From positions 1,041,349 through 1,105,348 of the forward strand of contig LNAC01000377.1 in the NCBI GenBank assembly GCA_002007465.1: a stretch of 64,000 nucleotides of DNA, in the 5' to 3' direction. The notes under the pieces were generated by a model. That model searched no databases. It had not been told where the DNA came from and was given only the letters and a program-made list of their open reading frames with translations. Below are positions 1-11,500 of the stretch, one piece after another. Both the position numbers and the translations under genes were made by a program. How positions within the stretch are numbered: the first letter of the stretch is position 1; each line of letters starts with the position of its first letter. This DNA is from Ailurus styani (lineage: Eukaryota > Chordata > Mammalia > Carnivora > Ailuridae).

Positions 1-2880
1 GCTAAACCCTGAGAATGGAGGCCAAGCTCTGGCGAAGCCCGGCACCTGGCCTGGCTCAGTTAACGTCTCCTCAGGAGAGTCCAGGATGGTCACAGGACGG
101 AGGGAGAGGAAGCACAGCCTGAGAACAAGATCAGTGGATGGTCTCAAAACAAAGATCTCTTGTGACACTGAAGTTTGATGCACACCGGAGCTATCCAGGT
201 CAGTCAGAAAAACCAAGAGGGTGAGGGCAGAGGCTCTGGATGCCATTCTGGCCTGACACTCAAGGCCATTACATCTGATCTGCCCAACATCTCCCCTTCT
301 TAACTTGTCAGCTCCTCGTCTGTCACTGGGACCCACGCAGACTCTCCTGCTTCTGTACCTTTGCTCCAACTGTACTTTTTACCCAGAGTACATTTCCTGA
401 AGTCATCTGGCAAAGCCTTCCTGTTTCTCTCAGGCCCTGCTCAAATCAAACTCTCTCTGAGAAGGCTTCTGTCTTCCCCTTTCTCTCCTCCTCCTAACTC
501 CTCCCAAGGCACACTGGACAGTGTACAGGCTACAGTTAGATCACCTGTTCCTGTCTTGTACAGGCAAGCCATAACTAACGGCTGTGCCACTCACGAGCTC
601 TTAGTTGACAAACCTTCTTACCAGAAACAAATGTCCCAAAGCTTGTACTGAAGATGTCCTAGGGACTGTGACTGATGCTGAGAGTGACCCCCTGCCAAGC
701 CACCAACTCACTGAGAAGTGAGCTGAGGCTGGAGGAGGCCAAAGAGGCCTTTGTGTTGGATGTGGGATTGAAGTTTTAAAACAACCAAGAAATGACATGA
801 GGCTGTTTGGGTAGCTGGAGGTAATACTCACGATATGAAGGCAGACAGTGTCGGCACGGGCTCTACTACCCAGCTGCAGACAGGGCTCCACCTAGAACAG
901 CCGAGGGCAGTTCCTAGGAAAGAAGTGTTTTTACGTTTACACCTTAACAAGCCGAGCTTGCCAAAAGCCTGGTTTTATCTTGAGGCAAAGGCTGCTGGTG
1001 GCCTTTGCCTTCTTATTTGCCTTCCTGGACTTTGACTCGGCTTGGGCCTCGGGGTGTACAGCCCCTGGCTGGCCGGCTAGGCCCGTGCTGCTCCCCGGGG
1101 CCAGTCATCTAGCGCCGGGACTACCGCCTGATCCGGGCCTGGGAGGCGCAAGGGACAACTGCTGAGGGATTTCTGAGAAATAGTTTTCGTACTCAAAAGA
1201 GGCACTGGCAGCAAACGGAGAAGGCCCTCGTGACTCTTGTCTTCCTTCTTGCTCAGAATGCTATGCTGGAAGCTTAGCTTAGAGCTGAGACAACCACCAG
1301 GAAACCACGACAGAGCTGTGATCTCTGCCACGGACACAAAATGAGGAGGTGGTGGCATGACTGACATACCTGTGCTGTCCCTGTGCTATAGGAAAATGGT
1401 GAGTTTGGAGAGAGCAACCATTCAGTGTCACCCAGTGACAGGCCGTAAGCCCGGATCCTCTGTCCTGGAGCCCTCGAGAAGCTCCCTGAAGAGCTGGTTC
1501 CGAAGCGAGGCATCCAGGAAGCAAGGAGAATCTTCCTTGAGTTGGCCAGTTTTTTTTGCACTGATAGAATTTCCTGCATTCATCATAGACTGTCCTCTTT
1601 GTTCCCAGTTTTGCTCTTGGTATAACAAATACATTATTATTAGTCATTTTGGATAATTCCCTTTCTCAGTAGACCAGCCTTCAGAGCACGCCCGTGGTCG
1701 TTCCTGGGCTCTCAGGGCCGACAGGTGCAACACCTCCAGGTGTGTGCTCGCCCAAGGGCGAGGCATTGCTGTGTGCTCCCAGGTTGAACTGGTTTGGGGG
1801 CTAATGCCCTGCCAGAGAAATGCACTCTCCCCAGAGGACACATCTGGCAGGAGGCCTCTTCTAGGAAAGGGTTCATTTCCTGCCCTGGAAATCCATTTCA
1901 TCAGGTTGAGGTGGGACCGGAGCTCCCCTACCTTCCTTCTCTGCCACGGAGGTGGGCATGTGACCCATGCTGGACCTATGACTCTCCCAGGGTCCATTCC
2001 TGCCCAGTAACTTACCGTAGACTGGACGGTATTTCACTTGTTTTTCTAGTATCTTGGCCTCATCGCCTATGGCCAGAGAAGCCTCTGGATCTTTCTCTGG
2101 AAACTACTTTTCATGCGGTTATCTCACCTTCTAAATTGTCCTCCCCCTGCAGAAGCACTTCCTCCTGAACTTACAGGTCCTCCCTGTTAAAATTATGGGG
2201 GTGCAGGAACCTCCGCGCTCTCCCCCCACAGCCCCAGTTGTCTCCTACAGAATCCCGACTCAAGGCCTCTCCCAGCTCGACACGCTGGGCCTTAGGCAGA
2301 AGGCTGGAGAGCAGGGCCTCCATCCTGCACTGGTGCTGGAAAGCCACCAACAATCACCCGCATTGCAGGCAGGGTGTGTTCACCACAGCAGCGTGCCAGG
2401 GAGGAGCATTATCTCCCCAAACGGACCTGACCTGGCCTTGGTTTGCCCCTAACTGTCTTCAGAGTTCTCATGATTGTGTCATGAGAGCAGAAGTGACTTG
2501 TAGATCTTTCCCTCCCTTAATATTCTCTTCCCCCAAACCCAAGCACCTCTCTCATTTCTCTCGTTCCTTCTCAGAACATGAAACTTCTACTAATTTTCTA
2601 ATAAAACATTTTAGTGAGTCCTGGCTATCCTGATGAGAAACGACATCCATAGGGGACTTTATTATTGTTGCAAATACTCATGCTCTCTCCCCCAGCTCCA
2701 TCCTTGCTGCCTTCCCCCAACACACACCACCACCCCCGAAGATTACACCGCCCTACCTTTTGAACTCAGGAGTGGCCATGTGGCTTGCTTGGGCCGGTAA
2801 GACGTAAGCAGAAATAACAGAGCCACTTCTAAGCAGAGGCCTAAGGGACAGCTGTGGTTCTAGCTCTTCCCCTCCTCCTT

Positions 2881-2900
2881 CTGTTGTTGTTGTTGTTGTT
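2881..2900. repeat. (GTT)n short tandem repeat
   Basis: About six TTG/GTT units next to the MaLR-like fragment. Confidence 0.8.
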
Positions 2901-2904
2901 TTTT

Positions 2905-3130
2905 GGTTTAAACAATAGATATTTATTTTCTCAAAGATCTGAAGGCTGGAAGTCCAAGATTAAGGTGTCGGCAGGGTTGGTTTCTTCTGAGGCCTTTTTC
3001 CTTAGCTTGCAAATGGCTCCCCTTTTGCTTTGTCCTCACGTCGTCTTTCCTCTGTGCACACACATATCTCAGGCACGGTGTTCCCGTGCCACCAGGCCGG
3101 GCTCAGAGGTATGCTCTCCACCTCATTTTG
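2905..3130 (-). mobile_element. MaLR (MST/MLT1-type) LTR fragment
   Basis: Contains the family landmarks in reverse orientation: ATTTATTTTCTCA, GGCTGGAAGTCCAAGAT, GGTGTCGGCAGGGTTGG and the CTGAGGCC block. Degraded and truncated. Identified from memory of the consensus. Confidence 0.6.
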
Positions 3131-4026
3131 TACACAGGGCTGACCAAAGATGGTGATTTCAGCTGTCTCCAGAGTGAACTATGTCCACTGTCGGCAGGAC
3201 CTGGCTCAGCCACTCCATTTTCAGAATTATGGCTTAGTCTGGACTGAAGATCAAGTCAGCCAGCCATGCCTCCAGGTAAAACACCAACAGGTCTCCTAGT
3301 TCCTGCACAGGAATCTGCCACAGCTGGATGTGAATCTGTGGTGGTGGAAGTGGTAACCTTGGCGGCCTCACCAGAATCCGGGCACCCGTAGTCAGCGTGG
3401 GCCTTAGCAGTGCCTGTGCTGTCGACCCTGCGAGGACCAGCAGCCCAAGAGCAAGTTCTGAGTAGCTCTCTCAGAGCTCTAGCCTCTTTCCTCCCACTCT
3501 GTGAGGACACTGGAAGGGGTCCTCGACTGAAGACGGTATAGAGCAGGAGTGCAGCTGACACACAGTAAACACGTGATGGAAGTAAAGTGTGAGCCTCTGT
3601 TGTTGTCAGTCATGGAGATTTGGGGCCTTAGCCTCAGCTGATTGATAGAGCCTCTCAGGCTCGAATCAACAGGCCCTCTGTCTCCACAGCCGAGTTCTCT
3701 CTGCCTCAGTACCCTGGAACTGCAGAGCTGGACCCAAGGCAGTGGGGTGTAGGACTGCCTCGTCTGTTCCTGGGTCTTAGAGGGCCTAAAGCTGGGGTCT
3801 TTGTACTTGACTTCCTGTCACCGTATGCCCTCTGCTCAACCCTCCATCTGGTCTGACCAGCTCCGTTTCAGCTGCCCTGGCTTTCCTGGGGCCCTTGGCT
3901 TGGAATAATAAAACTCCCATAATTTCTTCTTCTGGAGCAAAGGACATAGCTTACCCAAGAGTGGTCAGTGGTTTCATTTTAAATGTCCACACTGCTTGGA
4001 AGTACACATAATCATATAAAATTATT

Positions 4027-4032
4027 TTTATT
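4027..4032 (-). terminator. Probable RECK polyadenylation signal AATAAA
   Basis: TTTATT on the plus strand is AATAAA on the RECK strand, about 1.34 kb past the stop codon. It is the last such hexamer before the sequence becomes less AT-rich. An earlier AATAAA at 4907-4902 could be an alternative site. Confidence 0.65.
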
Positions 4033-4270
4033 AAAATAGAAAAGATTTCCAGTATATTGCATTGAAGACATTTATATAGGAAAAGCAATTGCAACAAACA
4101 TGCTACATCAGCACTGAGATATTCTGAAAGCTTTAAGTGCCCACTTTTAAACATATTTTGGTATAATGAGCATATCCCTACATATTTCAAAGGGTACATA
4201 TAATACTGAAAAAAATACTTCATGTAACATCTAAGTTTAGGTGCATACAAACAAGAAGCGTTACACTGAA

Positions 4271-4278
4271 TAGCTTAT
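4271..4278 (-). promoter_or_regulatory. miR-21 8-mer seed match in the RECK 3'UTR
   Basis: Minus strand ATAAGCTA pairs with miR-21 nt 1-8. RECK is a well-established miR-21 target, so this is probably the orthologous site. Confidence 0.7.
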
Positions 4279-4579
4279 TTCAAACTGTGAAACACATTCA
4301 AAGTATTCAATTGCTTAGACAACATGCAAACACTTTAATACTTAGACTGACATTTTTAAATATATAAACCACAATTCTTTATAATTCTATATCAAAAAAG
4401 AAAGTCAGACAGAACACTTATCCACACTGTGCATATCACAAAAAGCAATGTGTCTTCATGAACGGAAAGTACTGGGTTAACACACATGATTGTCATTTTA
4501 CAAATATGGCTATTTACCTTCTTCATAATAAAATAGAAATATCATGTATTATTTACATGAACTACTAATTATTTCACTT

Positions 4580-4587
4580 TTTGGCAA
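4580..4587 (-). promoter_or_regulatory. miR-182/96 seed match in the RECK 3'UTR
   Basis: Minus strand TTGCCAAA, a full 8-mer for miR-182 and a 6-7-mer for miR-96. It sits 9 nt from the miR-15/16 match. Confidence 0.5.
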
Positions 4588-4596
4588 GTATATAAG

Positions 4597-4604
4597 TAGC
4601 AGCA
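4597..4604 (-). promoter_or_regulatory. miR-15/16 8-mer seed match in the RECK 3'UTR
   Basis: Minus strand TGCTGCTA pairs with miR-15/16 nt 1-8. RECK repression by miR-15b/16 has been reported in hypoxia/RAS work. Confidence 0.6.
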
Positions 4605-5266
4605 ATTGGTTTAAAGATTGATATTTAAAAACTCTAAGTTTAACTCGGATGAATACCGAAGAATATACATCTGGCTAATATAAAAATGCATAATGCAATA
4701 TGCTTTGATGTGATATAATTTCTCCCTTTCACAAAAGTCATACACACATTAGTAACCACTCAGCCTACTGTGTACAATGGATCTCGGAAATGTCACTTCC
4801 TTAGCTGGCTTTGCTGAACACAACAGATGGGTTCCTGAATTAAATTTATGTAAATTAAATTTGCCTGATGATTTATATGATAATTCCAAAGATGCAGTAT
4901 CTTTATTTCACACTCTAATAGCAGGCTCTTCACAGTGACCCCTAGCTTCTAGATAGAGTAGGTAATTATCTGTAAACACACACACACTAGGGGCACCTTA
5001 ATACTTAAAGGAACTCTGAAATGAAGTCTCTGGGTATGAAGCTTATAGTAAAGTGAGTTATCTTTCTAAACAGTGATCATCTCACTTACCAATGGTACCA
5101 AATTTGTTTTACAGTGTGGTATAAACTGTAAGGCAGTGATCCACTGAAAGAAGACATCCTCTTTTCATTAGTATTTGGAAGAACATATTTTAACATTTGT
5201 AAGGACAAAACAAAAACCCCAATATTGGCAGATTAAAAAAAATACTGTGTGGTGAGCAGAGGTGAC

Positions 5267-5273
5267 AAGTGCT
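5267..5273 (-). promoter_or_regulatory. miR-372/373/302-family 7-mer seed match in the RECK 3'UTR
   Basis: Minus strand AGCACTT, about 100 nt after the stop codon. This family has also been reported to repress RECK. There is no A opposite nt 1, so it is a 7-mer-m8. Confidence 0.5.
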
Positions 5274-5372
5274 TTTCCTTGGCCACTATTCAACTACAAA
5301 CCAGGAGTCCTGTTTGTCTTTCACAAGGTAGAAAAACTCGATGGAGGAACATTTTGCACTTTTCATGGGCGG

Positions 5373-5594
5373 TCAGTTATGTGTCCAGACCATGTGCAAG
5401 GCAGGCCCCAGGCTGAGGAGGACGAGGCAGGAGGGGCAGGGGGCTCTGGCCTCGATGCTGGCTGATGGCACACTGCTCGAGACCTGGACCTGGGAAATGA
5501 TGAGGGCAGACAGAGGGACATGGGACGCCAGAGTGGGGCTGTCGGAGTTGATGAGGGATTCGATCTTCTCTGCTTCTTTATTGCAGGCCTCAAT
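5373..5594 (-). CDS. RECK: RECK terminal coding exon 21 (GPI-anchor signal and stop)
   Basis: 222 bp of coding sequence: 73 codons, then TGA at 5375-5373; the exon continues into the 3'UTR. Residues about 899-971 begin [15 protein letters not shown]. The reported GPI attachment serine (S942) lies in SSVPSAS and is present. A polar spacer and a hydrophobic tail rich in Leu, Val and Pro follow, ending HMVWTHN. The last 30 residues differ markedly from the human tail I remember, while length and hydrophobic character hold. Acceptor TCTCTCCCAG|ATTG. Confidence 0.95.
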   Translation of the reverse strand: MEACNKEAEKIESLINSDSPTLASHVPLSALIISQVQVSSSVPSASIEARAPCPSCLVLLSLGPALHMVWTHN

Positions 5595-8500
5595 CTGGGA
5601 GAGGAGAATGAGATTTTTTAAAATCTACAATCACAGACCCTGTGAAAAGGTCAAGTCAGACACAATCCACATATATTCCAGCAGAGAATGTGCTTTCTCT
5701 GTCCTTTACTGAGCCAAAGTAACATTTTAATGTAGTCTTACTTTATTATACCAATAGTGACAGCATTGACGGAAATTAAATCAGAAAAGAAATGATGCAC
5801 GATGCCACTGCCCTTAGCACTCAGCCACGTTTAGACATGACCTTCCCACGGTTAGACCCAGTTCCAGGCAATGGACTTTCAGTGCCTCCTTACCCATCCC
5901 AGAGGAGAGCCATGAGGCTTTACTCAGCTTCCTGACTGGCAGTTTACAGACCGCTTGTATTCACTGCCTCGCTGGAGCCCCGACTGTTCTGAGGCTGACA
6001 CTTGGGCCCACAGAAGTGAGGCTCACCTCTAGAGTCCAAGGAAGAAAGACGGGGTCCACAAGACCAGTACTGGTGGGCTTCTCCTCCCCAGTGGGAGCAC
6101 AGCCCCAATGAGGCCAGTGTCTCCTCCGGCTGTGTCACTGCATGACCGGTATCAGCCGCTTCCCTCCCTGGGCCTCGCTGCCTCATCTGTACGTAAGCAG
6201 ATGCCCTCCATGTCTGCATACTCTGAGCCGCCCCTCAGCCTCTGGGCTCTCCCACTCCTTCACATTCTGCTGTCAGATATGTGCCTGGCCTCAGTCACCT
6301 GGAAAATGCTCTGTCCTTCCGAGACTGCCTTGCTTTTTCCCCTCCTGCCCTACCCAACTTTCCAAATGCCTCCACTTCCTCCCCCTCCTAAGTCCTCTAA
6401 ACAAGGAGGCTGCACAAGGCGTGCTGAACCCCACCTGCAAAGCTTTTGGGTAATGATCGACAGGAATGATCAGGATCACGATTTCGGATTCAATGCTGAA
6501 GTATCCAAATACATCGCACTGTGGGACAGACACATGCATGCGGATTTTCTGAAGTATTTCCAGAACTGTTATTGGCTTTTTGTTTGTTACCTGGGAAGAG
6601 AAAACAAATTCTATTACCTGAATAAAAGAGGAATTCCTTACTACTGCCGAGGTTGCCTTGCTGCCTTGCCTATTGGAATCCCTGCCGTGTGGGGCCCCAA
6701 AAGCCCCTGCTGCCTGAATTCTAAATCTCTAGAGTTCATTCCAAAGGGCTTGTGTCTGACTCCTGAGCTTTGTAGCCAAGATAAACACTCTCACCCGAAG
6801 CCCCCACTCCCTTTTAAGGCACTGTTCTGAGTTGGGAGCCACAGGAAAATGATTAAAGTCTTCCTATAAAAATACAATTTGAATCCAAACGGGATAATTT
6901 TCTAGGTAGTAGCAGGTGTTGGCGGCTACATTTCTGGAACCCCGTGTCCATAGAAATGGAGCAGAAGTGATGGTACATTAAAGGGAAAGGGGCAAAGTGG
7001 CCACGGGAAGGCGGTAGGCTCTGGAAGCACCCGCCTCCCCCTCGCCTCCACGGGGAGGAATAGGGACGACGAGGGCAGGCAGCCTTGAAACCATCCAGGC
7101 ATCTACCAGTCTCTGGCTACTTGATTCTGCCTCCAGCCCTAACTCTGTGCAAACCAGAGACCTTTTCTAAGACAGGCTCAGGCTGTGCTGGGCAGAGCAA
7201 GGTCACCAAACAGCCAGGGTATAGAGGAAAGAAGCACAGGATTGGGTGGCAGACACCCTGAGTTCTACTAGTTATGAGCTAGCTATACAGCATCGGGCAA
7301 GTTGCTTTTCTGTGAATTACATTCTTTCGCTATAAATGGGTCAACACATTCTATTCTGTGGATTACTGAGGTTTATCAATAAGGTTGCAACAGTACGTGG
7401 CACATAAAGCAATTTACCTTCGCAATAGTATCCAGTTTTTCTTTGTCAAATAAAACTCTTAACATTCCAGCACATAATGGGCAACAAGCACCTGTATAAC
7501 AGAAACCATTTTATGCGTGTTCAGAATTAGAAAACGAGAATTCAAAATAGTCAGTGGAATAACCAACCCTTCATTCTGTGCTAGGAGAGTCGTAGCTATC
7601 CTCCCTGATGACTGTGCTTTAACATATGTTCCCTGAGCAACTGGGATCTTATCTATACATCTACCCAAATCCTCCCTCCACCCTTGCTTGCATCCTTTAC
7701 CGCTTCTCAGGGTGACACGTAATGGTATAAGACAGCAGAGAGAGCTCGCCTTTCAAGAGATGCGGGGCCTGGACCCTGTCTACCTCAAGACTCACTGTGA
7801 TCCTAGGCAAGTGCTTTCTTGGGCCTTCGATTTCCTGTCGGCAAAACAAGGGAGCAGATGTTTTAGGGATCCCACGAGTGTCTGATTCAAATTTAATTTT
7901 AAAAATTATATTTAAGCTGTTAAAAAATGATGACAAAATATAAGAACATGGCCTTCAGGAAGAAAGAGGCTTTGTTGTTTTGCTCACTGCCATGCCCCGT
8001 GCTAGAAGAGTCTCTGGCACACAGTAGAAGCTCAAGAAACATTTAATGAATCCAAGAATGGAGGAATGAACTTGTCAGACTCCAGATTAACCTGTTCCAT
8101 GCAGACACGGGATAAAGCCTTTTCTGTTACCTCTGTTTAACTGAAAAGTACAACACTCTAAAGTAAGTAAAAACTGTTACTACTGGGCCGGCTGGGTGGC
8201 TCAGGTAGTTAAGTGTCTGCCTTCTGCTCAGGTCATGATCCTGGGGTCCTGGGATCAAGCCCCACATTGGGCTTTCTGCTCAGTGGGAGCCTGCTTCTCC
8301 CTCTCCCTGCCGCTCCCCCTGCTTGTACTCTCTCTCTGTCGAATAAATAAGTAAAATCTTAAAAAAAAAAAAAAAGTTAAAAAAAAAACCTGTTACTCCT
8401 TCTAATAGTCTGTATGAAACAAGACTTTCTTGGTTATATGCAACTAGATGCTAAGGCCAATCTAAGACCACTATCTTATGTTTCTCTCAATTTCAAATGT

Positions 8501-11500
8501 TTGTGTTCCTCAAAAGTACTTCAATTATTCATTCATTAATTACTTATTCTTTATTCCTTAACTACTAGTTCTTCATTTATTAACTTTATGCATTTGAACT
8601 AATATCCATAATTTTAGTAATGAAATATCACTTTATTTATTTATGTATTGGTGTTTGGTGGGATTTTTGCCTGAAAAAGTTGGCCATATTTATTTATTTA
8701 AGTTGATTTATTTTTAAGTTACCTCTACACCCAACGTGGGGCTCAGACTCATAAATCTGACACCAAGAGTTGCATGCTCTTTTGACTGAGCAGCCAGGCT
8801 CCCCTGCTATATTGTTTTAAATCCAATGGACACGATGATGTCTAAGGTAATCTAGAGCTTTCGAAGGTGGACCCAGAGTAATGCATCTAAATCAGCATCA
8901 GGTAGAGCCAAAACTTTTTTTCTTAAGATTTTGTTTATTTAGAGAGAGAGAAAGAGAGATCATGAGGAGGGAAGGGCAAACGGAGAAGGAGAAAGAGAAT
9001 CTCAAGTAGACTCCATGCTGAGTGCAGAGGCTGATGCAGGGCTCGATCTCAGGACCCCAGTAATCAAGAGCCATAATCAAGAGTTGGATGCTTACCCGAC
9101 GGAGCCACCCAGGCACCCCAAGCCAAGACTTTTTGAAAAATTTAAGTTAATGAGTCAATTCTCTTTCTGAGTGACTCACTCCCTGGAGGTAGATAAGGAA
9201 TCTTCCCAATCCCACCCCAAATACTGCCCGCCTACCTGGTGGGATGATGGGTTTGCACTCAGTCGCAGACAGCGAAGGACACTTCACTGCAGCACACTCA
9301 GCGGCAGAACTGTACTCTGAGAGGACCCCGACAGCCTGGCAGGGCCCATGGTAATCGACTGCTACGCGATCTGAGTAAGCAGCACACACGCTACTGTAGG
9401 TCTCCCCATTGTGCCCGCAGATGGGCTCCGTGGCTCTGCAGAAGGGCTGACGACAAACAGCACATTTAGTCTATAGACCTCTACGGTACACTTTTTCTAG
9501 CCAAGAGTACAGAATAGAAAGGAAAAAAGACACAGGTATAAATTCCTGGACCCTCTTAATTAAGCTCCTAAGGTCAGTTAAACTTTAGGTGGGGAGTGGG
9601 ATCAATAGGGCTGTCCCAAGATGAACTGAAATGATTACTTTGGTGAGCCTCTCTGGGACTTGGGTGCTCATTCCATGTGAACTGATGTGAGATACTGCCC
9701 CCCTGAGTCCAGACTTCTATCATTCCAGATGTACCTACCTGCTTGATGAAAACAAAATCAATCTATGCAAATTCAGAAGCCTTATCATTTCATGCTGGGT
9801 AGGGATGGGTAGAGGGGAGAATGGAGAGATCAGTGGGGCAGAGACTCTGGACCCATCAGGTAGGTTAGGATAAGTAAGACAAAACTTGTAGCCAGTAGGA
9901 GGGAACAAATAGGAAGAGAAGACTGGGAATTCAGAAGACTGGGAATATCAGTGCACTTGGAACACAAGCTCTGAGGGAAAACAGACCTGGGGGACACACT
10001 GAAGGCATTCCCCTGCCAGTGCTAGGAAATGAGAAGCAATCATGTCAGGTGTTAGCTGGCTGTGGGTGGGGGCCCTGCAGTGGTGTGTGGGGGGTTGTTC
10101 TTGGGGGTATTTTTTTGACATGAACCACAGAAGGCTGAGAGATAAACTGATGTAAAAAGACATTAAGTCTTTGAGAAATTTTCACTCACTCTTCTATGAG
10201 TGGCACTTCGGTGGAAAGAGTGGGAAAGCACTCTTCTTGGTGGTTTTAACTCGCATTCGTCCTGGGCCATTTACTAATGAGGGCCACAGAAGGGGAAGTG
10301 AAAATGGTACTGATGCACCCCAGGGTGTGTGACTTTACATTATTTTCCTAATGGTGGGCGGCTGGAGGCCACTCTGTTCTTGCTTGTCCACTAGATGCCC
10401 AAAGGTACCAACAGGAGCAGGGCGGCTCTCCAGAGTTAGGAGAAAAAAACCAGTCTTGGGATGGCTCATTTTAATTCTCTAGATTTGATAGGATTCACAG
10501 AAGACCCCTCAACAAATGGTTTTACTGTCGCTTCATCTGTAAAAGATCACCAACTGATTTTATGCTTGGGTTTGTCAGCCAAACAACTGTACCTGGCAAG
10601 GGCCTTTGTATAAGAGGCTTTGCCCCCTCTGGTACAAAGTGCAGAGATTGCCGTGTTCCATGTGGTTTGTGTCACAAACAGGATCGCGAACCTGGTCACA
10701 GGTGAGCTGTCTTGGCAAACACTCATATTGACTACATCCAAATTTATCAAAAGTTGTCAGGCAGACTTGTGGTTTGGGTATGCATCTGAAAAACACGAAC
10801 GCGGTACCATTAGCCAATGCTGGGAGGGGCAATGATGGGGCCAGTAAGGCACTGACAAGGCGCAAGAGGTTGAGGAAAAAGCAAGAGAGCAATCAGAAAG
10901 AGTCCCTATCCCCAAGAGCTTCTGCAGAGTGGGAGAGTCAAGCACGCATAGGAAGTGAGCCAGCAGGTTCCACACAACATGTCCATGCGAATGAGTCACT
11001 CTGATTCAGGAGCCTGGAGAAAGCAGCAGGAGCAGGTGGTGTCCTGGCTGTCACCTGGCGGATAAGAAGGGCTACAGGGCCTGCCAGGCTGAGGGAGCAG
11101 CATGAGCAAAGGTGTGGTGCAACTACAGTGCTGGGGGAAAGGGGAGGTGACCCTGAGGGCAGGAGCCAAGGTCACGGGGAAAGAAGTGGCAGGATATGAG
11201 GCCCATCAGGTGGGTTGGGGTCCGACGCTAGAGGCCTTTTAGTCAATAATAAATGAAGCATTTTCTGGGGTTTAACTTCCAGCTTGGATATTACTGAGTC
11301 TGTCTTAAGAGGACGCTTCACAGTATGAGCTGAAAAATTCAGGCTTCTGTGCTTACGGGCTGAGGACCTGCCACTGGCTGGTCACGAATCACGGAGACAA
11401 TGCGACTTCACGAAGCTGGGTGTTCCTAGTAACGTCAGGGCCTTGCCTCACCCTCACTCCCTGAACTTCCTCAGAGGGGTTGGGGATAATAGATTTTCTT

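Larger units (their letters stand above)
1..4004. other. Intergenic sequence 3' of RECK
   Basis: No gene recognised. The only open frames are short, lack homology I know, and overlap in several frames. A GC-rich patch lies at 1040-1160 and simple CT-rich stretches occur. In human the next gene downstream is GLIPR2, several kb further away, so it is not expected here. A MaLR-like LTR fragment lies at 2905-3130. Confidence 0.6.
4005..5372 (-). other. RECK: RECK 3' untranslated region
   Basis: AT-rich, repeat-free sequence of about 1.37 kb between the stop codon and the best polyadenylation hexamer. No reading frame of note. It contains a short (CA)n run near 4976-4987 and several miRNA seed matches listed separately. 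The left end is an estimate, 15-25 nt past the AATAAA. Confidence 0.75.
7492..9235 (-). other. RECK intron 18
   Basis: 1.74 kb, largely occupied by MIR, L2 and three CAN SINEs; the rest is AT-rich unique sequence. Confidence 0.85.

Noticed and set aside
980..1165. GC-rich patch considered as a CpG island or first exon of a neighbouring gene
   Set aside because: It is short, has few CpGs, and shows no splice donor linked to a coding frame that I recognise.
6108..6830. A 240-codon open frame on the plus strand, the longest in the window
   Set aside because: It runs antisense through RECK exon 20 and parts of introns 19 and 20. It is Pro/Leu/Ser-rich with no recognisable domain, and exon 20 on the other strand explains the conservation.
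10575..10892. The 105-codon minus-strand frame taken as a stand-alone small secreted protein
   Set aside because: Only its middle part is coding, as RECK exon 17; the ends read into introns across clear splice sites.
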